In this document: positions 34,466-45,630 of the stretch, piece by piece
How the letters are laid out: each line of letters begins with the position of its first letter
Position numbering within the stretch: position 1 is the first letter of the stretch
Origin: Chinchilla lanigera
Lineage: Eukaryota > Chordata > Mammalia > Rodentia > Chinchillidae
Direction of reading: 5' to 3'
Assembly: GCF_000276665.1 (NCBI RefSeq)
Contig: NW_004955460.1
Coordinates: 1,357,578 to 1,421,577, forward strand
DNA: 64,000 nucleotides
Notes under the pieces: model-generated
Told to the model about the DNA's origin: nothing
Database searches by the model: none
What the model saw: the letters and a program-made list of their open reading frames with translations, nothing else
Program-made: the position numbers and the translations under genes

Positions 34466-35659
34466 AAAGAACACACCATCAGGCATAAAAGTGAGAATAT
34501 TGGGAGATAGAGCATAGATTTTAAAAAAATAAAAGAGTACATATTTATTCTCTTACATTTTTGGAAGCCAGAAATCAGAAATCAGTTTCAAAATGAAGGT
34601 GACAGCAGGGTCACCTCTAGAGGGTCTAGGGAACAATCTGTTCTTTGTTTTCTTGCAAGAGCATTGATTTTTAAAATCATATTGACTTTAAAATAGATCA
34701 ACATATACTTCTGATGAAGTGAAAGTATTTTTAAATCACTAAAAGAAAATGGAAACTTTATGTTAATATAGTAACATTAATCTTAGACAAACATACATTT
34801 TTTTCTGAACATTTCAGTGAAAGCAAAATCTAAAATGTTAAATGTTAGGAGATTTGAGTTTTTCTGAGGCTAGATCTAAATCAACTTGAGGATCATTGCA
34901 AGCTAGTTTAATAACTAGACATGAGGGGAACAAATAAATGACTCACTATGAGGCCAATTAACATGACTTTTTTTTAGATGTTCCATCTCTTACATTCAGT
35001 CAGACCTGAGAAGAGACATCTACACCAGCCTGAGTTAGCAGTCAATATTTCCCTAGATGCCACTTACAAAGATGTATAAATAATACTTCAGGTCAGAGAG
35101 GGTAGATTTCCTAAGAACAGCCAAATCAACCAGCTCCACCCCATTGCACTGTGTTAATGCCTGTCTGTTTGTTTGAATGGACTTTATTTTTAGAACACTT
35201 TTTATTTCGCCCTAAATTGAGCAGAGACTCAAAAGGTGAAGTGATGTCATCAGATGTAACATGACGCCCCACAGGCCCCTGTTCCACCTTCCTCTTTGCT
35301 GATTTCCTTGCTGGGCAAGCTCTTTCACCCAAGTCAAGAATGGCCCTTGGGTAGCACGATGCTACCTTAGGATGGTTCTGTCCTTCTGAAATCTTGAGGT
35401 GGTAAGGACAAATAATGTTAAAGAAAGCAGGAAAACTCCTTTTTTTTAGAAAACAGAAAAGATTTTGGCTGAACAGAGTGCTTTCATGGGCCATTAGGAG
35501 GACACCCTGTGGGGGTGGGCAGTTGTCTAGAAGTAGAGGTATCACATAGCGTCCTATCCAGATGATGGTTCCTTGAACGGTAAGAAGGGGGACTATTCAT
35601 TTCTTTGGGACAACAGGCATAGTCTAGTATTGTTCCCAGTAAATGTGTGCATGTGATCC
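34466..35659. other. Unannotated; a minus-strand 139-codon frame
   Basis: A minus frame spans 35126-35545. It starts at a non-standard site, has no recognisable domain, and its 3' part contains 'ggactttatttttagaacac', which resembles an old L1 3' UTR. I treat the frame as chance. Confidence 0.4.
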
Positions 35660-36020
35660 TGTTTCAGGACTCTCTCGTGACTAGGACACAATACCCAGCA
35701 TCCGCAATTTAAAGGAGAAGAAGTCTCTTTGGGCCCATGCTTTTAGTCCATGGTCAGCAGGCTCAAATGCAGAAGCAGTAGGGTGAAAAGGTTTGAGGGG
35801 TGGAAAGTTCCTCACATCAAGATGGCCAGGAAACAGAGCGAGAAGGGAAGAGTCAGCGAGGGAGATAAACCCTTCCAGGTCACTCCCCCATCTCCTAACA
35901 GCACCCTCAGCTCCAAACTTTCTCTGCTCGTGAGCACAGCACTCTCATGACCAATCACCTTCCTAAAGCTCTACCTCTGAGCACATGCAGCTTTGGGGGA
36001 ACATTCCAGATCCAATATTA
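35660..36020 (-). mobile_element. MaLR-type solo LTR
   Basis: From 'tgtttcaggactctctcg' to 'attccagatccaatatta', with the antisense blocks 'aggacacaatacccagcat', 'ccatggtcagcaggctc', 'cccttccaggtcactcccc' and 'ccaatcaccttcctaaag'. Length about 361 bp. No internal region adjoins it. No clear target duplication. Confidence 0.75.
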
Positions 36021-36603
36021 TCCCCTTTTCTGAGGAAAAGAGGTCAAGAGGTGGCTAAGCCTCGTGCCTACAAGAGGCCGCGGTATGACAGTGAAATCTG
36101 AAATAACTAATCACACCAAGTACCAACAAGGACCTGTATGAGCGACTGAAGTGCACATAGGTGGCTGGCAGAACTGTGAGATGGTACTGCTGAGGTAGAA
36201 CGGGAGAGAAAAAATAGAGAAGAGGCATGGAAATTATCATTTAAAACTATAATTTTGCAAAAGCTTCAGCTTTAAAACACCCAAGGTTATAATGCCTTTT
36301 TCACTCCAGGCCTTTGTTTTTCTTTCAGACTCCTCACTCTTGAATTCCTAAGAGCCTTAATCATACCTGAAGTGCATAAATTTGTCCTGTGTTTACTTCC
36401 AGTAGTCTAAATCCATAAATTCTGGAGATCACTCTCAAAGAAACAGTACTATTAACTGGATATCATATCTCTAAGCTTCAAACACATGTAAACAGTTTGC
36501 ATTTTAAACTACTTGAGAAAACCAGTTTTTGTTTTAGCCCACTAATGAGCAGCCTGGCTTTAAGGAAATGATAGCTAATGACCAACAAGTAACTCAAAAA
36601 ATA
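36021..36603. other. Unannotated stretch, apparently unique
   Basis: Mixed composition, no gene or known repeat recognised. Confidence 0.45.
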
Positions 36604-36810
36604 AAGCTGGGCATGGGGTAGCACATGCCTGTAATCTCAACCCTTAGGAAAGCTGAAGCGGGAAAATCACAAGCTTGTGTTCCCCCTGTGCAACTTAGCA
36701 AAACCCTGTCTCAAAATAAAATAATATAAAAATGCCAGGGGATGCTGGAGCACAGATCAGTGAATAGAATCCCCCGGGGTCCAACCTCAAGAACGAAAAA
36801 AAAAAATCTC
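36604..36810 (+). mobile_element. B1-ID dimeric SINE
   Basis: The B1/Alu-like left monomer reads 'gctgggcatggggtagcaca' then 'tgcctgtaatctcaaccc', and 'aaaaccctgtctcaaaataa' closes it. An ID-like right monomer follows ('ggggatgctggagcacagat') with an A11 tail at 36797-36807. Similar flanks ('ctcaaaaaataa' before and 'ctcaaataatg' after) are a likely target duplication. The right monomer is more damaged than the left. Confidence 0.78.
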
Positions 36811-37079
36811 AAATAATGACCACATAAATAAATACCCCTCAACTCCAGACTATAGTTCATCTCACACGTCAAACACTTGCTCTCTTTCTTTTTTTACTGT
36901 GTATTTCTTTGATTCTGCCTCATTAATCTGCCTGTGCCTCTCACTAAGGCATTCTGAAATTAATTCCTATAAGGAGTCAAGAGGTTCCCATCTCCTCTTT
37001 AGGGGAACCTCCTCAGACAGGGTCTGAGGACACAGCTGCTTTGGAGGTGAGGGCTAAGGTGCGATTTGAAAGGTGAACA

Positions 37080-39518
37080 GGAAATGATGTCTTAAGCCTC
37101 GATCCTTCTAAAGCACTCTGTTTCCCTGGTCAGTGAGGCTCAGCCCGGCCTCTGGCAGCCACATTGGCACCAACATCATTGTGCAGGTGGAGCTGGATGC
37201 TATCCTGAAGATCATTGTGGTAATGTAATCCTTTCTGTTTGTGTGCCCTCAACAGTGATTCATCTCTCTATCAAGGTACGGTCTCCCTGTTCTCGACCTG
37301 ATAAAATCCTAGGCCTCAACAATGCTTTGGACACCCTAAATCAGACCATGCCTCACTGCAGGTGTGACATAGGGTGGCAGACAATGACCTCTTGGAGCAC
37401 CGTAGACAGCAGCAGTGGATGTGACTTCAACTTCTCATGAAATCTCATGTACTCACACTCTGCCATGAGTCCCACCTTGGTAGCATTTTCACCCATATAT
37501 CTGAATGACCCCACTGTTCTGTGACATGGCGGTATGTGAAGACTGCTATATGGATGGCCCCAATGAGCCAAGCCTCCTGGGATTCTTCCCATGTAATCTT
37601 CCCACATCGACTGAGCTTGGTGTTTACAAGAGTGAGGCAATCACAGGCTGCATGGAGGCCCTGGAGAAGAGCCCAGGCAGCCCTGCTCCAGTCAGCTCGT
37701 TGCCTCAGAGGTGAAAAGAAACTTCTGGAACCTTTCCAGCCCAGCCTACTCCTGTAGTAAGTATACATAGGAGTGAGCCCCACAATGATCATGGGGTAAG
37801 AGAAGCCGCCCAGGTGAGCCTAACTACCACAGGACCTGAAAGAGGACACACATCTTGCAGACATCATTGGAGGGGTTACCTCACAGCTATGCTCTCACAC
37901 GGGCATGGGCCTTGGGCCTTAAGTCCTAGCAAGAAAAACCAACACCACAGCTACCAATATAGCCCCACTTCCACTGACTGTCATTTGTTCCCTTCCTACA
38001 AATCTTATAGGCTCGGTTTCTCTCAAGGGACTTGTTTTGGGGTTTTGTTTTCAGGGATCAGAAAAGAATTTTGAAAGGTTGAGGATCCTGTCCTTATAAA
38101 ATTAGATACTTCCTTGCAACCGTTAGAGCAATAAAGTCTTTTATTTAACTATTATCTGTAACATAATAAATTAGCATGTCTATTTCTGTGCATCCATTGA
38201 CTGTGTTTATTTATTTCTGTTGAAGCATCTCTTCTTTCCCTGCCCAATAAACCTGGAAGACAGGACAGTAGGCTGCAGGAGAGAAGGAGAACCCTAAGGG
38301 AACAACCCATTCTTTGAGAAAACAGTTCATTTCCTCCAGCTGCGGAGAGAGCAGACCTGCAGGTAGGACTGTCTCCTCCTCTTCTGGTCTACTGAGTGGC
38401 TCCTGGCAGGATTTGCAGCTCAGTGCCAAGCTTGAAGACATGCTGGAAGGTTGTGGGGTACAGGATATCCTCCTAAGCAGAACCCATACTGCTTCTCTTG
38501 GGGTGGCTATACTTTGAGATGGCTAGGTATGTACAGTAGCATGTGCTTACTGCTCCCTCCTTCCTGCAGCTGTTTGCCACCAGCTTGGGCCCATCTCCTG
38601 CACTGTTGGGAGCCCACAGATCTCAAGACCTCCTGCCTTCTATCACGTGTGGGGAGTGTGGTTTGACCTCCCCACACACATTTTTGTGGGCACTATGGCC
38701 TTGCCATCCAACACTCAAGGGTTCACAGCTTCTCTTTCTTCTCAACCTCACGTGAGCTCTTTCTGGCTCATTTAAGACACAGGTGTCTCCTGTACGTGTC
38801 CCCACTGCCAATCCTGCAGGAAACTTGCACTGCTAGGTGTGCCCTGAGTAAGAGGTTCCATCCGGGCTCCTCCTCGCTGCTCTAGAAATGGTGGGCACAG
38901 GGCCTGATTCAAGGCTGTGGCATGGTGGCCTGGGGTCCAAGCTGGATAGGAGAGCAGCAGGCACTTCAGCTGTGACACTGGCCTCCACCCCAACTCTTGC
39001 CCTGGTTTTGTGTTGCTTGTCTGAATATCCTCAAATGGAAATTAAATGCGGGAAGGGAAGGGTGCACTGACACCTGCCTGATCCGGGTGGGCCGAGGCCC
39101 ATACTGTGCAGCATAGAATGGGGAATGAGCTCAGCTCTTGGGGGGTGAGCCATAAGTATGCTGAGATGATGGTGGGCACCACTTTGGCTCTCTGACAGCC
39201 CAGGAACAGACTGGTGACCAACACTTCATTGTAGTCTGGTCCTGCAGTGAGTCCTCTCCCCTCTGCAGCCAGCAGACATCAACTGGATCTACTCAAGGAC
39301 TCTGTAGTCAGGGAGCAGCTTCCTATAAGGACTTATTTCCTCTTCGTGTCCACATCCATCCATGACTTCCCCTAAGGAGCCTCTCCTTGTTGTTGAGGAT
39401 GAGGAGTTTCTCGAGCAAGTTTTAACATGGATGTGGATTTTCCACAGATATGTAGAAAACAATGTTACACATTCCACTCCACATCTGATCCTGAATCTCC
39501 TTGAAGTTCTGTATACCA
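37080..39518. other. Unexplained GC-richer block, possibly a pseudogene or lncRNA locus
   Basis: This 2.4-kb block is visibly more GC-rich than its surroundings and carries no SINE or LTR until 39530. Open frames on both strands (60-115 codons) overlap but none reads as a known protein. Minus-strand frames at 37353-37640 and 37445-37792 look the most protein-like, with words such as 'GENATKVGLMAECEYM', but stops interrupt them. A decayed processed or unitary pseudogene, or an unknown repeat, are alternatives. I cannot name it. Confidence 0.3.
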
Positions 39519-39531
39519 AAAGGCAAGGCCG

Positions 39532-39631
39532 GGGCTGGGGATTTAGCTCAGCGGCAAAGCGCCTGCCTGGCAAGCGCAAGGTCGTGAGTTCGGTTCCTGG
39601 TACCAGAGAAAAACAAACAAACAAAAAAAAA
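39532..39631 (+). mobile_element. ID SINE with intact Pol III promoter boxes
   Basis: 'gggctggggatttagctcag', 'cggcaaagcgcctgcctggc', 'aagcgcaaggtcgtgagttc' and 'ggttcctggtacc' give a nearly consensus tRNA-Ala-derived ID element, followed by an A-rich tail (39606-39631). Its A box (tagctcagcggcaaagcg) and B box (gagttcggttcc) look intact. The flanks 'ggcaaggcc' and 'gacaaggcc' are close to a 9-bp target duplication. It inserted at the 5' end of the older ID at 39640. Confidence 0.9.
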
Positions 39632-39639
39632 AGACAAGG

Positions 39640-39718
39640 CCAGGGATGGGGATCTTGCTCAACAGTAGAGTACTTGCTTAGCATGCCCAAGGTTGTGGGT
39701 TTGAATCCCAGTACCACA
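39640..39718 (+). mobile_element. Older ID SINE in tandem with the ID at 39532
   Basis: 'ccagggatggggatcttgct', 'agagtacttgcttagcatgc' and 'gggtttgaatcccagtacc' are ID blocks with more changes than the copy just upstream. Short 'aaaggcaa' strings at 39518 and 39716 may be its own target duplication. A 132-codon frame across both IDs is an artefact of SINE sequence. Confidence 0.82.
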
Positions 39719-39725
39719 AAGGCAA

Positions 39726-40049
39726 AGACTGGCTGGTTCTTGTTGGCACATAGGAGATGACTTCCAGTGAAAATGAATCCCCTGGTGTAGATACCCATCC
39801 ACTATGGCGTCAGCCATCAGACTTTTAGCTCTGGAAGCATTCTGAGGCAACCACAGAAAACATTCAACTTGTTCTCAAAGTGAATTTGTTGAGAAGCCAA
39901 AGTGTGCAGTCTTACTTTCAAGTCTGAATTCAAAGCAGGTGTCCCACCTTTAAATCCGTATGGATATTATGTTCTGGTGGCAATACTACACAGTGGAAAG
40001 TGTCTAGAGGATCTGTCTCAGGCTGTTTCTCTTTCCTATTTGCTTTAAT
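39726..40049. other. Unannotated stretch between SINEs and an old L1
   Basis: No recognised gene or repeat. It may continue the block before 39518. Confidence 0.4.
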
Positions 40050-41870
40050 AGGAAACTGCTAAGCCTTTTTCCAAAGTGATTGTAACAGCTGACTTTGCTA
40101 TCAGCAATGAATGAGAGTTGTAGTTGTCTATGTTCTTGTCAGGAATTTGGTAATGTCCATTTATTTTAATTTCTTCAGGTTCAAGTGATACACTGGATTA
40201 TTTTGATTTTAATTTTCTTGTACCTAAAATTAATGATACAAGATGTTATTTCATGTACTTATTTGTCATCTGTACGTCTTTCTTGGTAAAGTGACCATTC
40301 CAATCTTCTGCTCATTACTTACTGGGTTGTTCAGTTCCCAGCAAATACGTGCAAGTTTTTATGCATTGCATAAAACAAGCCTTTATGTTTTCTTCCAGAA
40401 GCGATCCAATCTTCGGTCTATACCAGTTATCAATTTATTACTTTCCAGCTTCACTTTCTTTGCCTGATTGGTGAAAATGGATCTGGGGCTCTGAAATATT
40501 TCTCTTTTGCCTGTTGGCCCTGGAGTCTTGCTGATGGCTGACACTACACAGAACCTGCAGGAGGGAAAGTCACCTGCTTCCTGTTCTAGACGGTTTGCTC
40601 CACTGACATCCACACACAAGGTCTAAGGCCTTAGCCCAGAACAGAGATCATTACATTTGCTGTACCTCTATTCTTTTTTACTTCCTATATGCCAATCCAC
40701 TGTTACTCTAATTCTGTTATAGACAATAATTATTTATTGGACTTTTCCTATTATTGTATGATGTAAGATGTTGGAACATGTATCATGTTGATATCTATTG
40801 TCAAAAGCATTTGATAAATGGATTATTCCATCTGCATTTAATTATCTTAAGAGTTTTGTAAAAAATCAATTGACTATACACATGTGAATCTATTTCTGGG
40901 ATTTGCATTCTGTTTCATTGATCTGTTTGTCTATTAATACACACTATCTTGATTATTATATTTTATATTGAATTGTGAAATCAGCTAGTGTGAATACTTC
41001 AACTTTGTTCTCATTCAGTATTGTTTTGGCCCTGGTAAGTCCTCTGTTTTCCATGTAGTCCTTTGCTTATCAAATTCTACCAAAAAAGAATGGATGTTCT
41101 TTGCTGTTATATTGAAGCTATGGATCAATGCTGGGTAAACTGACAAACCATAATAAATATTTGCAATCATGAGCATGATATAGCCTTACTGCTTTTAAAA
41201 TTGACTTTGATTTCATTTATCAATGTTTTTTAGTTCTTAACTGTACATATGTTGTACATATTTTGTGTTTAATACTAAGTATTAATTAAATCTTGTTTTA
41301 TCATAAGTGATTCTTTAAATTTTACAACTTCCAATAGTTTTACTTTTTAAAGTTGAGTTTGTATCAAACCTTACTAAATTTTCCTATTAGTTCTGTGAGC
41401 TGTTCTGTAGAGATTTTGGGATTCCCAAGAGACTATCATACAATCTGCAAAGGCAAATTCACTTCTTCATTTCCAATTAATATGCCTTTTTTCTCTATTT
41501 TCTTGTTTTATTTTGTTGGCCAGTAACTCTGCGAAAAAGTTTGAATGTACAGATAGCAGAAAATCTAACTTTGTTCACCATTGTTCACCATTTCACAATA
41601 AAAGCTCTCCACCTTTCATTAAGACACACTAATTAGAAATATTTGTCTTGATTATAAATTTATACTGTACCTCTTTTATCAGGTTATGAAATCTCTATTT
41701 ATGCTTGATTTACTGAAAGTTTTTATCATGAATGGATCTTAAATTCTTTCTTTTGTGCATTATTAAGGTGATGATTATTGTTTTTTTAAGATCCATTGAT
41801 ACGGTGCTTTACAACATGTAATTTTCTAATATTGAGCCTATCTTGCATATCAAAGATTGCCAGCCTTTTG
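40050..41870 (-). mobile_element. Old L1 chain, antisense
   Basis: The + strand follows antisense L1M order: 'aggaaactgctaagcctttt' near 40050, then after a non-L1 interval (about 40235-40680) 'aaaaatcaattgactataca', 'gtttcattgatctgtttgtc', 'atcagctagtgtgaatactt', 'ttattttgttggccagtaac' and 'aagatccattgatacggtg'. Decay is heavy and all frames are closed. The interrupting interval has no identified element. Confidence 0.55.
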
Positions 41871-42089
41871 CTTAACCTGAAACGCCTAACCTTAGTTCCC
41901 ATGGAGAAAGCATTAGGATTAGTTCTGAACACAAAATCAGTTACTGTTGATATGATTAGTTATGGCCCAGCCTTCAAGGTTCATTCATTCATTCAATAAA
42001 TGTTTATTCAGACCTATTATTCTCCTAAATTATTAGACTAGGGAGATCTCTGTTTGGCTCTCTCATAAGATAAGCCTGGACCTATCAAA

Positions 42090-42345
42090 TTTTATTTATA
42101 AGACCTTCAACAAGTTATTCAACATTTCAAAACTTCATTTTTTAATCTATCAGACAGAAACAATAATTACTCTTACACATCTCCAGATACAAGGCTCACT
42201 TCCTTAGTTCTTTAAATTCTATTTCATGGTGCCACCTCATCAAAGTACTCTCTTACTGTCCCATGAGATTATAGATCTTCTTTTGTGCTATAAGGCAGGT
42301 TCTTGCCCAGCCTTTGTCTATAAATTTGAGTGCAGTGCACATCTA
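42090..42345 (-). mobile_element. MIR- and L2-like ancient repeat
   Basis: 'caacaagttattcaacattt', 'aaaacttcattttttaatct' and the following 'aataattact' resemble antisense MIR. The next part, 'ggctcacttccttagttctt' with 'aagtactctcttactgtccc', resembles an L2 3' end. Both are very diverged and the call is tentative. Confidence 0.35.
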
Positions 42346-42374
42346 TAGCTTAGTTTCTGATCCCTTCCAGCATA

Positions 42375-42710
42375 CAGAAAATCCCCAACTTACAATATCA
42401 TGGTGAGACTAACACTGTTTTAGCTTCACAATAATGTGAAAATCATAGTCTTTCCATAGAAATTGTACTGGGGCTTTTTAAGTTTTGCTCTTTTCCCAGA
42501 AAGCATTGTGTGATTCAATATTCTTTCATAGTGCTGGGGAACAGCAGCGAGCTGCATCCACCGTGTCACAAGGACACACAACCAAAATTCCACAGTGGGA
42601 GGTTGCTAAGCTATAGTGCTCAGTATGTTAGGTATTTTTAAATCATGATATTTTGAATTTATAGTGAGTTTATCAGGGATATTACCCTGCTGTAAATTGC
42701 AGAACATCCA
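42375..42710. mobile_element. Tc1/mariner-type MITE (336 bp)
   Basis: It starts 'cagaaaatccccaacttaca' after TA (42373-42374) and ends 'tgcagaacatcca' before TA (42711-42712), so the TA target duplication is intact. Interior blocks 'aacagcagcgagctgcat', 'ttgctaagctatagtgctca' and 'gagtttatcagggatatta' match, from memory, an abundant mammalian mariner-like non-autonomous family. It has no transposase frame. The family name is left open. Confidence 0.6.
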
Positions 42711-43017
42711 TATCTTAATCTCCATAAGTTCATAAAGTCATCTTCAGCTTTGAGCCCTAGTGTTTCAAAGCCTAGAATTGCAGCTGGTATGGCAACATGA
42801 TCCAAATATGCGTTTAATGAAGATAAACTAAATGAGATGAATGTGCAAACATGTAACCTTTATCTGGCCCAAGGTAAATAGATGCTCATGGAGCTTGACT
42901 ATAAATATAGATACAGTTCCTTCACGATGCCTTCTCCTGAATCATCAGGTCTCAGATGGTAGCACACTCAGAGGGTTTGCAGGGAGTAATGAATGGATTC
43001 CTCTCACAAGGTGACTT

Positions 43018-43218
43018 GGGAGCAGGTACGATGGTGAATGCCAGTAATTCCAGCACCGAAGACCAAAGAAGGAGGATCATAAGTTCAAGTCCCCACATAG
43101 GCAATTGAGCAGGATCCTATATGAAATTTGCCTTTAAAATATGGGCTGGGGACAGAGCTCAGTCTGAAGGACCTGAATTCAATACCTAGTACTACAAAAG
43201 AAAAAAAAAAAAAGGCAA
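43018..43218 (+). mobile_element. B1-ID dimeric SINE
   Basis: A B1-like left monomer ('gagcaggtacgatggtgaat', 'gccagtaattccagcacc') leads to an ID-like right monomer ('gggctggggacagagctcag') with an internal deletion between its A and B boxes, then 'ttcaatacctagtactac' and an A-rich tail. A 188-codon frame starts in its right monomer and continues into unique DNA; it has no domain and is not called. Confidence 0.75.
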
Positions 43219-44901
43219 GGCAGGAACATGGAGTTGGGACCAATCATGGGAAACTAATAAGGGATGACAATGCCCCTGGGACTGGTGACATTACAGAAAC
43301 CTTGTCACCCTCAGATCTAAGGGATAAGCAGAGGGACTGCCAGAGTGCAGGGGATCACCCAGCAGGGACTTCAGTAACGCCAGCTTCTAAAGGGTCTGAA
43401 CAGAGTGCTAAGGTGCAGGACAGATCCAGAGAGGCACAGGGAAATGGTCTGGTTCTCCGACACCAACTGGGTGCATTTAACTTCCAACATCCAAGAAATT
43501 TTACAAAGTGCTACCCTTCTAGGCTATTTCCCAACGACATCTTTTGGTCCAGTTCTTTCCCTTCCCGAGCTGGCAGCTCCCAAAGGTTTGCTTGGCTGGG
43601 ATGTCTGCCTTGGGTGGGTACTTCATCCCCCAAGGGGCACATTCGTACATGTGTGTTCATGCTCCAAGGCAGTGGCCTGATTCTGCTCTCCTGATCTGCA
43701 TCTCTGGCCATGCAAAATAAAAGAGCTGTGAGCCTGGCAGCTCCCATGTTCACGCTGCGGGACAGTATGTCTGCGCATCGTTAAGCAGCTGCCATAGTTC
43801 CCCCCAGAGATTGCTACATTTCAGAGTTGGGTGAGGTAATGGGGATATTTAGCCTGAGTTAAGCTTGTAAAAGTGCTTTGGGAATCTTTGGAATGAAAAT
43901 AGCTGTGCATACCCAAAATGTTTGTTATTAATTACACAACGTATGCCTAGAGTTGGAGAAAAGAGCCCCATTTGGGTGGTGTTTCTTACCTAGTAAAAAT
44001 GACTACTTTGCATGGATAAAACTCAGCTGAGATGTGAAATGCAGTAAAATAAACTTCAGGCAATGATTAGCCATGGAAAATTTTTAAATAATTTTCCTAC
44101 CTACAAGATGGGAATGTTGATTGTGACATCATTTAGATTGCAGGAGGGTGTCATAGCAGTAATGTGTATCAACTAACTTATAAGGAGTTCTTCTGAGGGG
44201 TCAGATGAGCTTCTTGGGATAGTTGTTAGATTATCCCAAGGGTCCTCAGCATGCAAGGCTGGTCATAGACTCAGAGTTCTGCAAAAGAAATACAGCCTCT
44301 CCCTCCCTTCCTTGGAACACAGCCAGGCGTGACTCAATTAATTGAGGGGACTGAAGAGTTTGAAGGCAGTGGGACAGAGGAGGGGGCAGGACCTTAAGCC
44401 AGTCCTTCCCTCCTGGGGTGGGACAGGTGGTAGGCAGCTTAACCCAGCTGCTGAAGGTTGGAGGAGGTCCAGCCCAGCAGGCAGAGTTTTGCATCCAAGA
44501 GAGATGTAAGAGAACAAGCCAAGAGTTGATTTCTGCGGGTGTAACGTGTCTATGTGTGTGGAGCAGTGCAAGCAGGAGCATGGGAATGGCAGGTGCATGG
44601 ATGTCCATCATCAAGGATGGTAGCTACTACCTATATGAGATACAAACTCATTCACCCCCTAGGAGGAGGATGAGTCACTGCAAACCATGAGAGAGGCAGG
44701 AAAACCATTAAGAAAAATAACCAGTTTCAGGGCATGGCAGCAACTCCAAAATTGCTATATAGAGCTTATTTTGGAAGAACATTCTGGTTGGAAGTACGTT
44801 TTTGAAACTGTGCTTACATAGAACTTTACATAAGGTTTCCCATATTAAAAATAGTAATAATCATAGAAGAAAGGAGACTAGAGAGCTCTTCCTTACATAC
44901 A
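43219..44901. other. Unannotated, partly GC-rich stretch
   Basis: A possible polyadenylation-like AATAAA lies at 43717 beside 'agagctgtgagcctggc', which could be an LTR R region, but no LTR boundaries are visible. The rest has no recognised gene or repeat. Overlapping frames at 44246-44690 on both strands are unconvincing. Confidence 0.4.
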
Positions 44902-44921
44902 CATGCGTGCGCGCACGCGCA

Positions 44922-44967
<46 letters not shown>
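44902..44967. repeat. CG/CA alternating purine-pyrimidine repeat
   Basis: A 'catgcgtgcgcgcacgcg' type tract runs straight into a pure CA run ending at 44967. The alternating CG and CA steps make this the strongest Z-DNA-forming candidate in the window. The CG part is CpG-dense in an otherwise CpG-poor region. Confidence 0.95.
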
Positions 44968-44968
<1 letters not shown>

Positions 44969-45243
44969 TCCCTTCATGCACCACTGCTAAGCCCAAACTA
45001 GCCATCAGAAGTGAAATGCAAAATTAGGATGGACAAGCAGAAAGTAAGATCTGTATCTCCGTTCAGTTGTTTCTGCCAAGCACCAGGTGGTGCCTGAAAG
45101 GCCCATCAATGCTCCATCTACTTCCGTAGTTCACATCTAAGTGGTTGTTTGTACCCATATGCATGATACAAATGAGAGTCTTATAAAATTATCATCTTTT
45201 CAGCATTTTCAGGAGTATATGCTATGCATATCTTAAGAGCACA

Positions 45244-45445
45244 GTTCTAGCTGGATATGGTGGTGCACACCTATAATCCCAGCTCTCTGGGAGACTGAAG
45301 CAGGAAGATCACAAATTAAAGTCCAAACTGGGCAATTTAGTGACATCCTGTAGCAAAAAAAATTTTTAAATGTTAAGGCTAGCAATGTAACCCAGTGCAA
45401 AGCCCTGGGATCCAATCTGTGATACCACACCAAAATACCTAAAAG
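45244..45445 (+). mobile_element. B1-ID dimeric SINE
   Basis: 'tagctggatatggtggtgca', 'cacctataatcccagctc' and 'gagactgaagcaggaagatc' form the B1-like monomer, joined by an A-run and T-rich linker to an ID-like monomer ('gctagcaatgtaacccagtg', 'ccctgggatccaatctgtga', 'taccaca'). The ID half is heavily diverged. Confidence 0.75.
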
Positions 45446-45597
45446 GAACAACAACCAGAAAAGACCACAGTGCTGTGTATGCATCAAGTGACCAGTAACT
45501 ATCTGAAATTTCATACTCCATCAGAATAATGCATTGAAGAGTCCTCACAACCAATACATCCCATCAACCCTCTCCCCTCATCACATTCTCAACAATC

Positions 45598-45630
45598 TGT
45601 GTGTGTGTGTGTGTATGTGTGTGTGTGTGT
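45598..45630. repeat. GT dinucleotide microsatellite, interrupted
   Basis: A GT run with one 'tatg' interruption. A Z-DNA-prone tract. Confidence 0.93.

Noticed and set aside
39534..39606. tRNA gene on the + strand
   Set aside because: The A and B boxes are those of an ID SINE; the cloverleaf 3' half and discriminator are missing and an A-rich tail follows.
39362..39760. 132-codon + frame, a possible gene
   Set aside because: Most of it is the translation of two ID SINEs; the same peptide words occur in the minus frame at 62007-62252, which is another ID.
43128..43694. 188-codon + frame, longest in the window
   Set aside because: It starts inside a B1-ID SINE and A-rich tail and continues into unique DNA without any recognisable domain or splice context.
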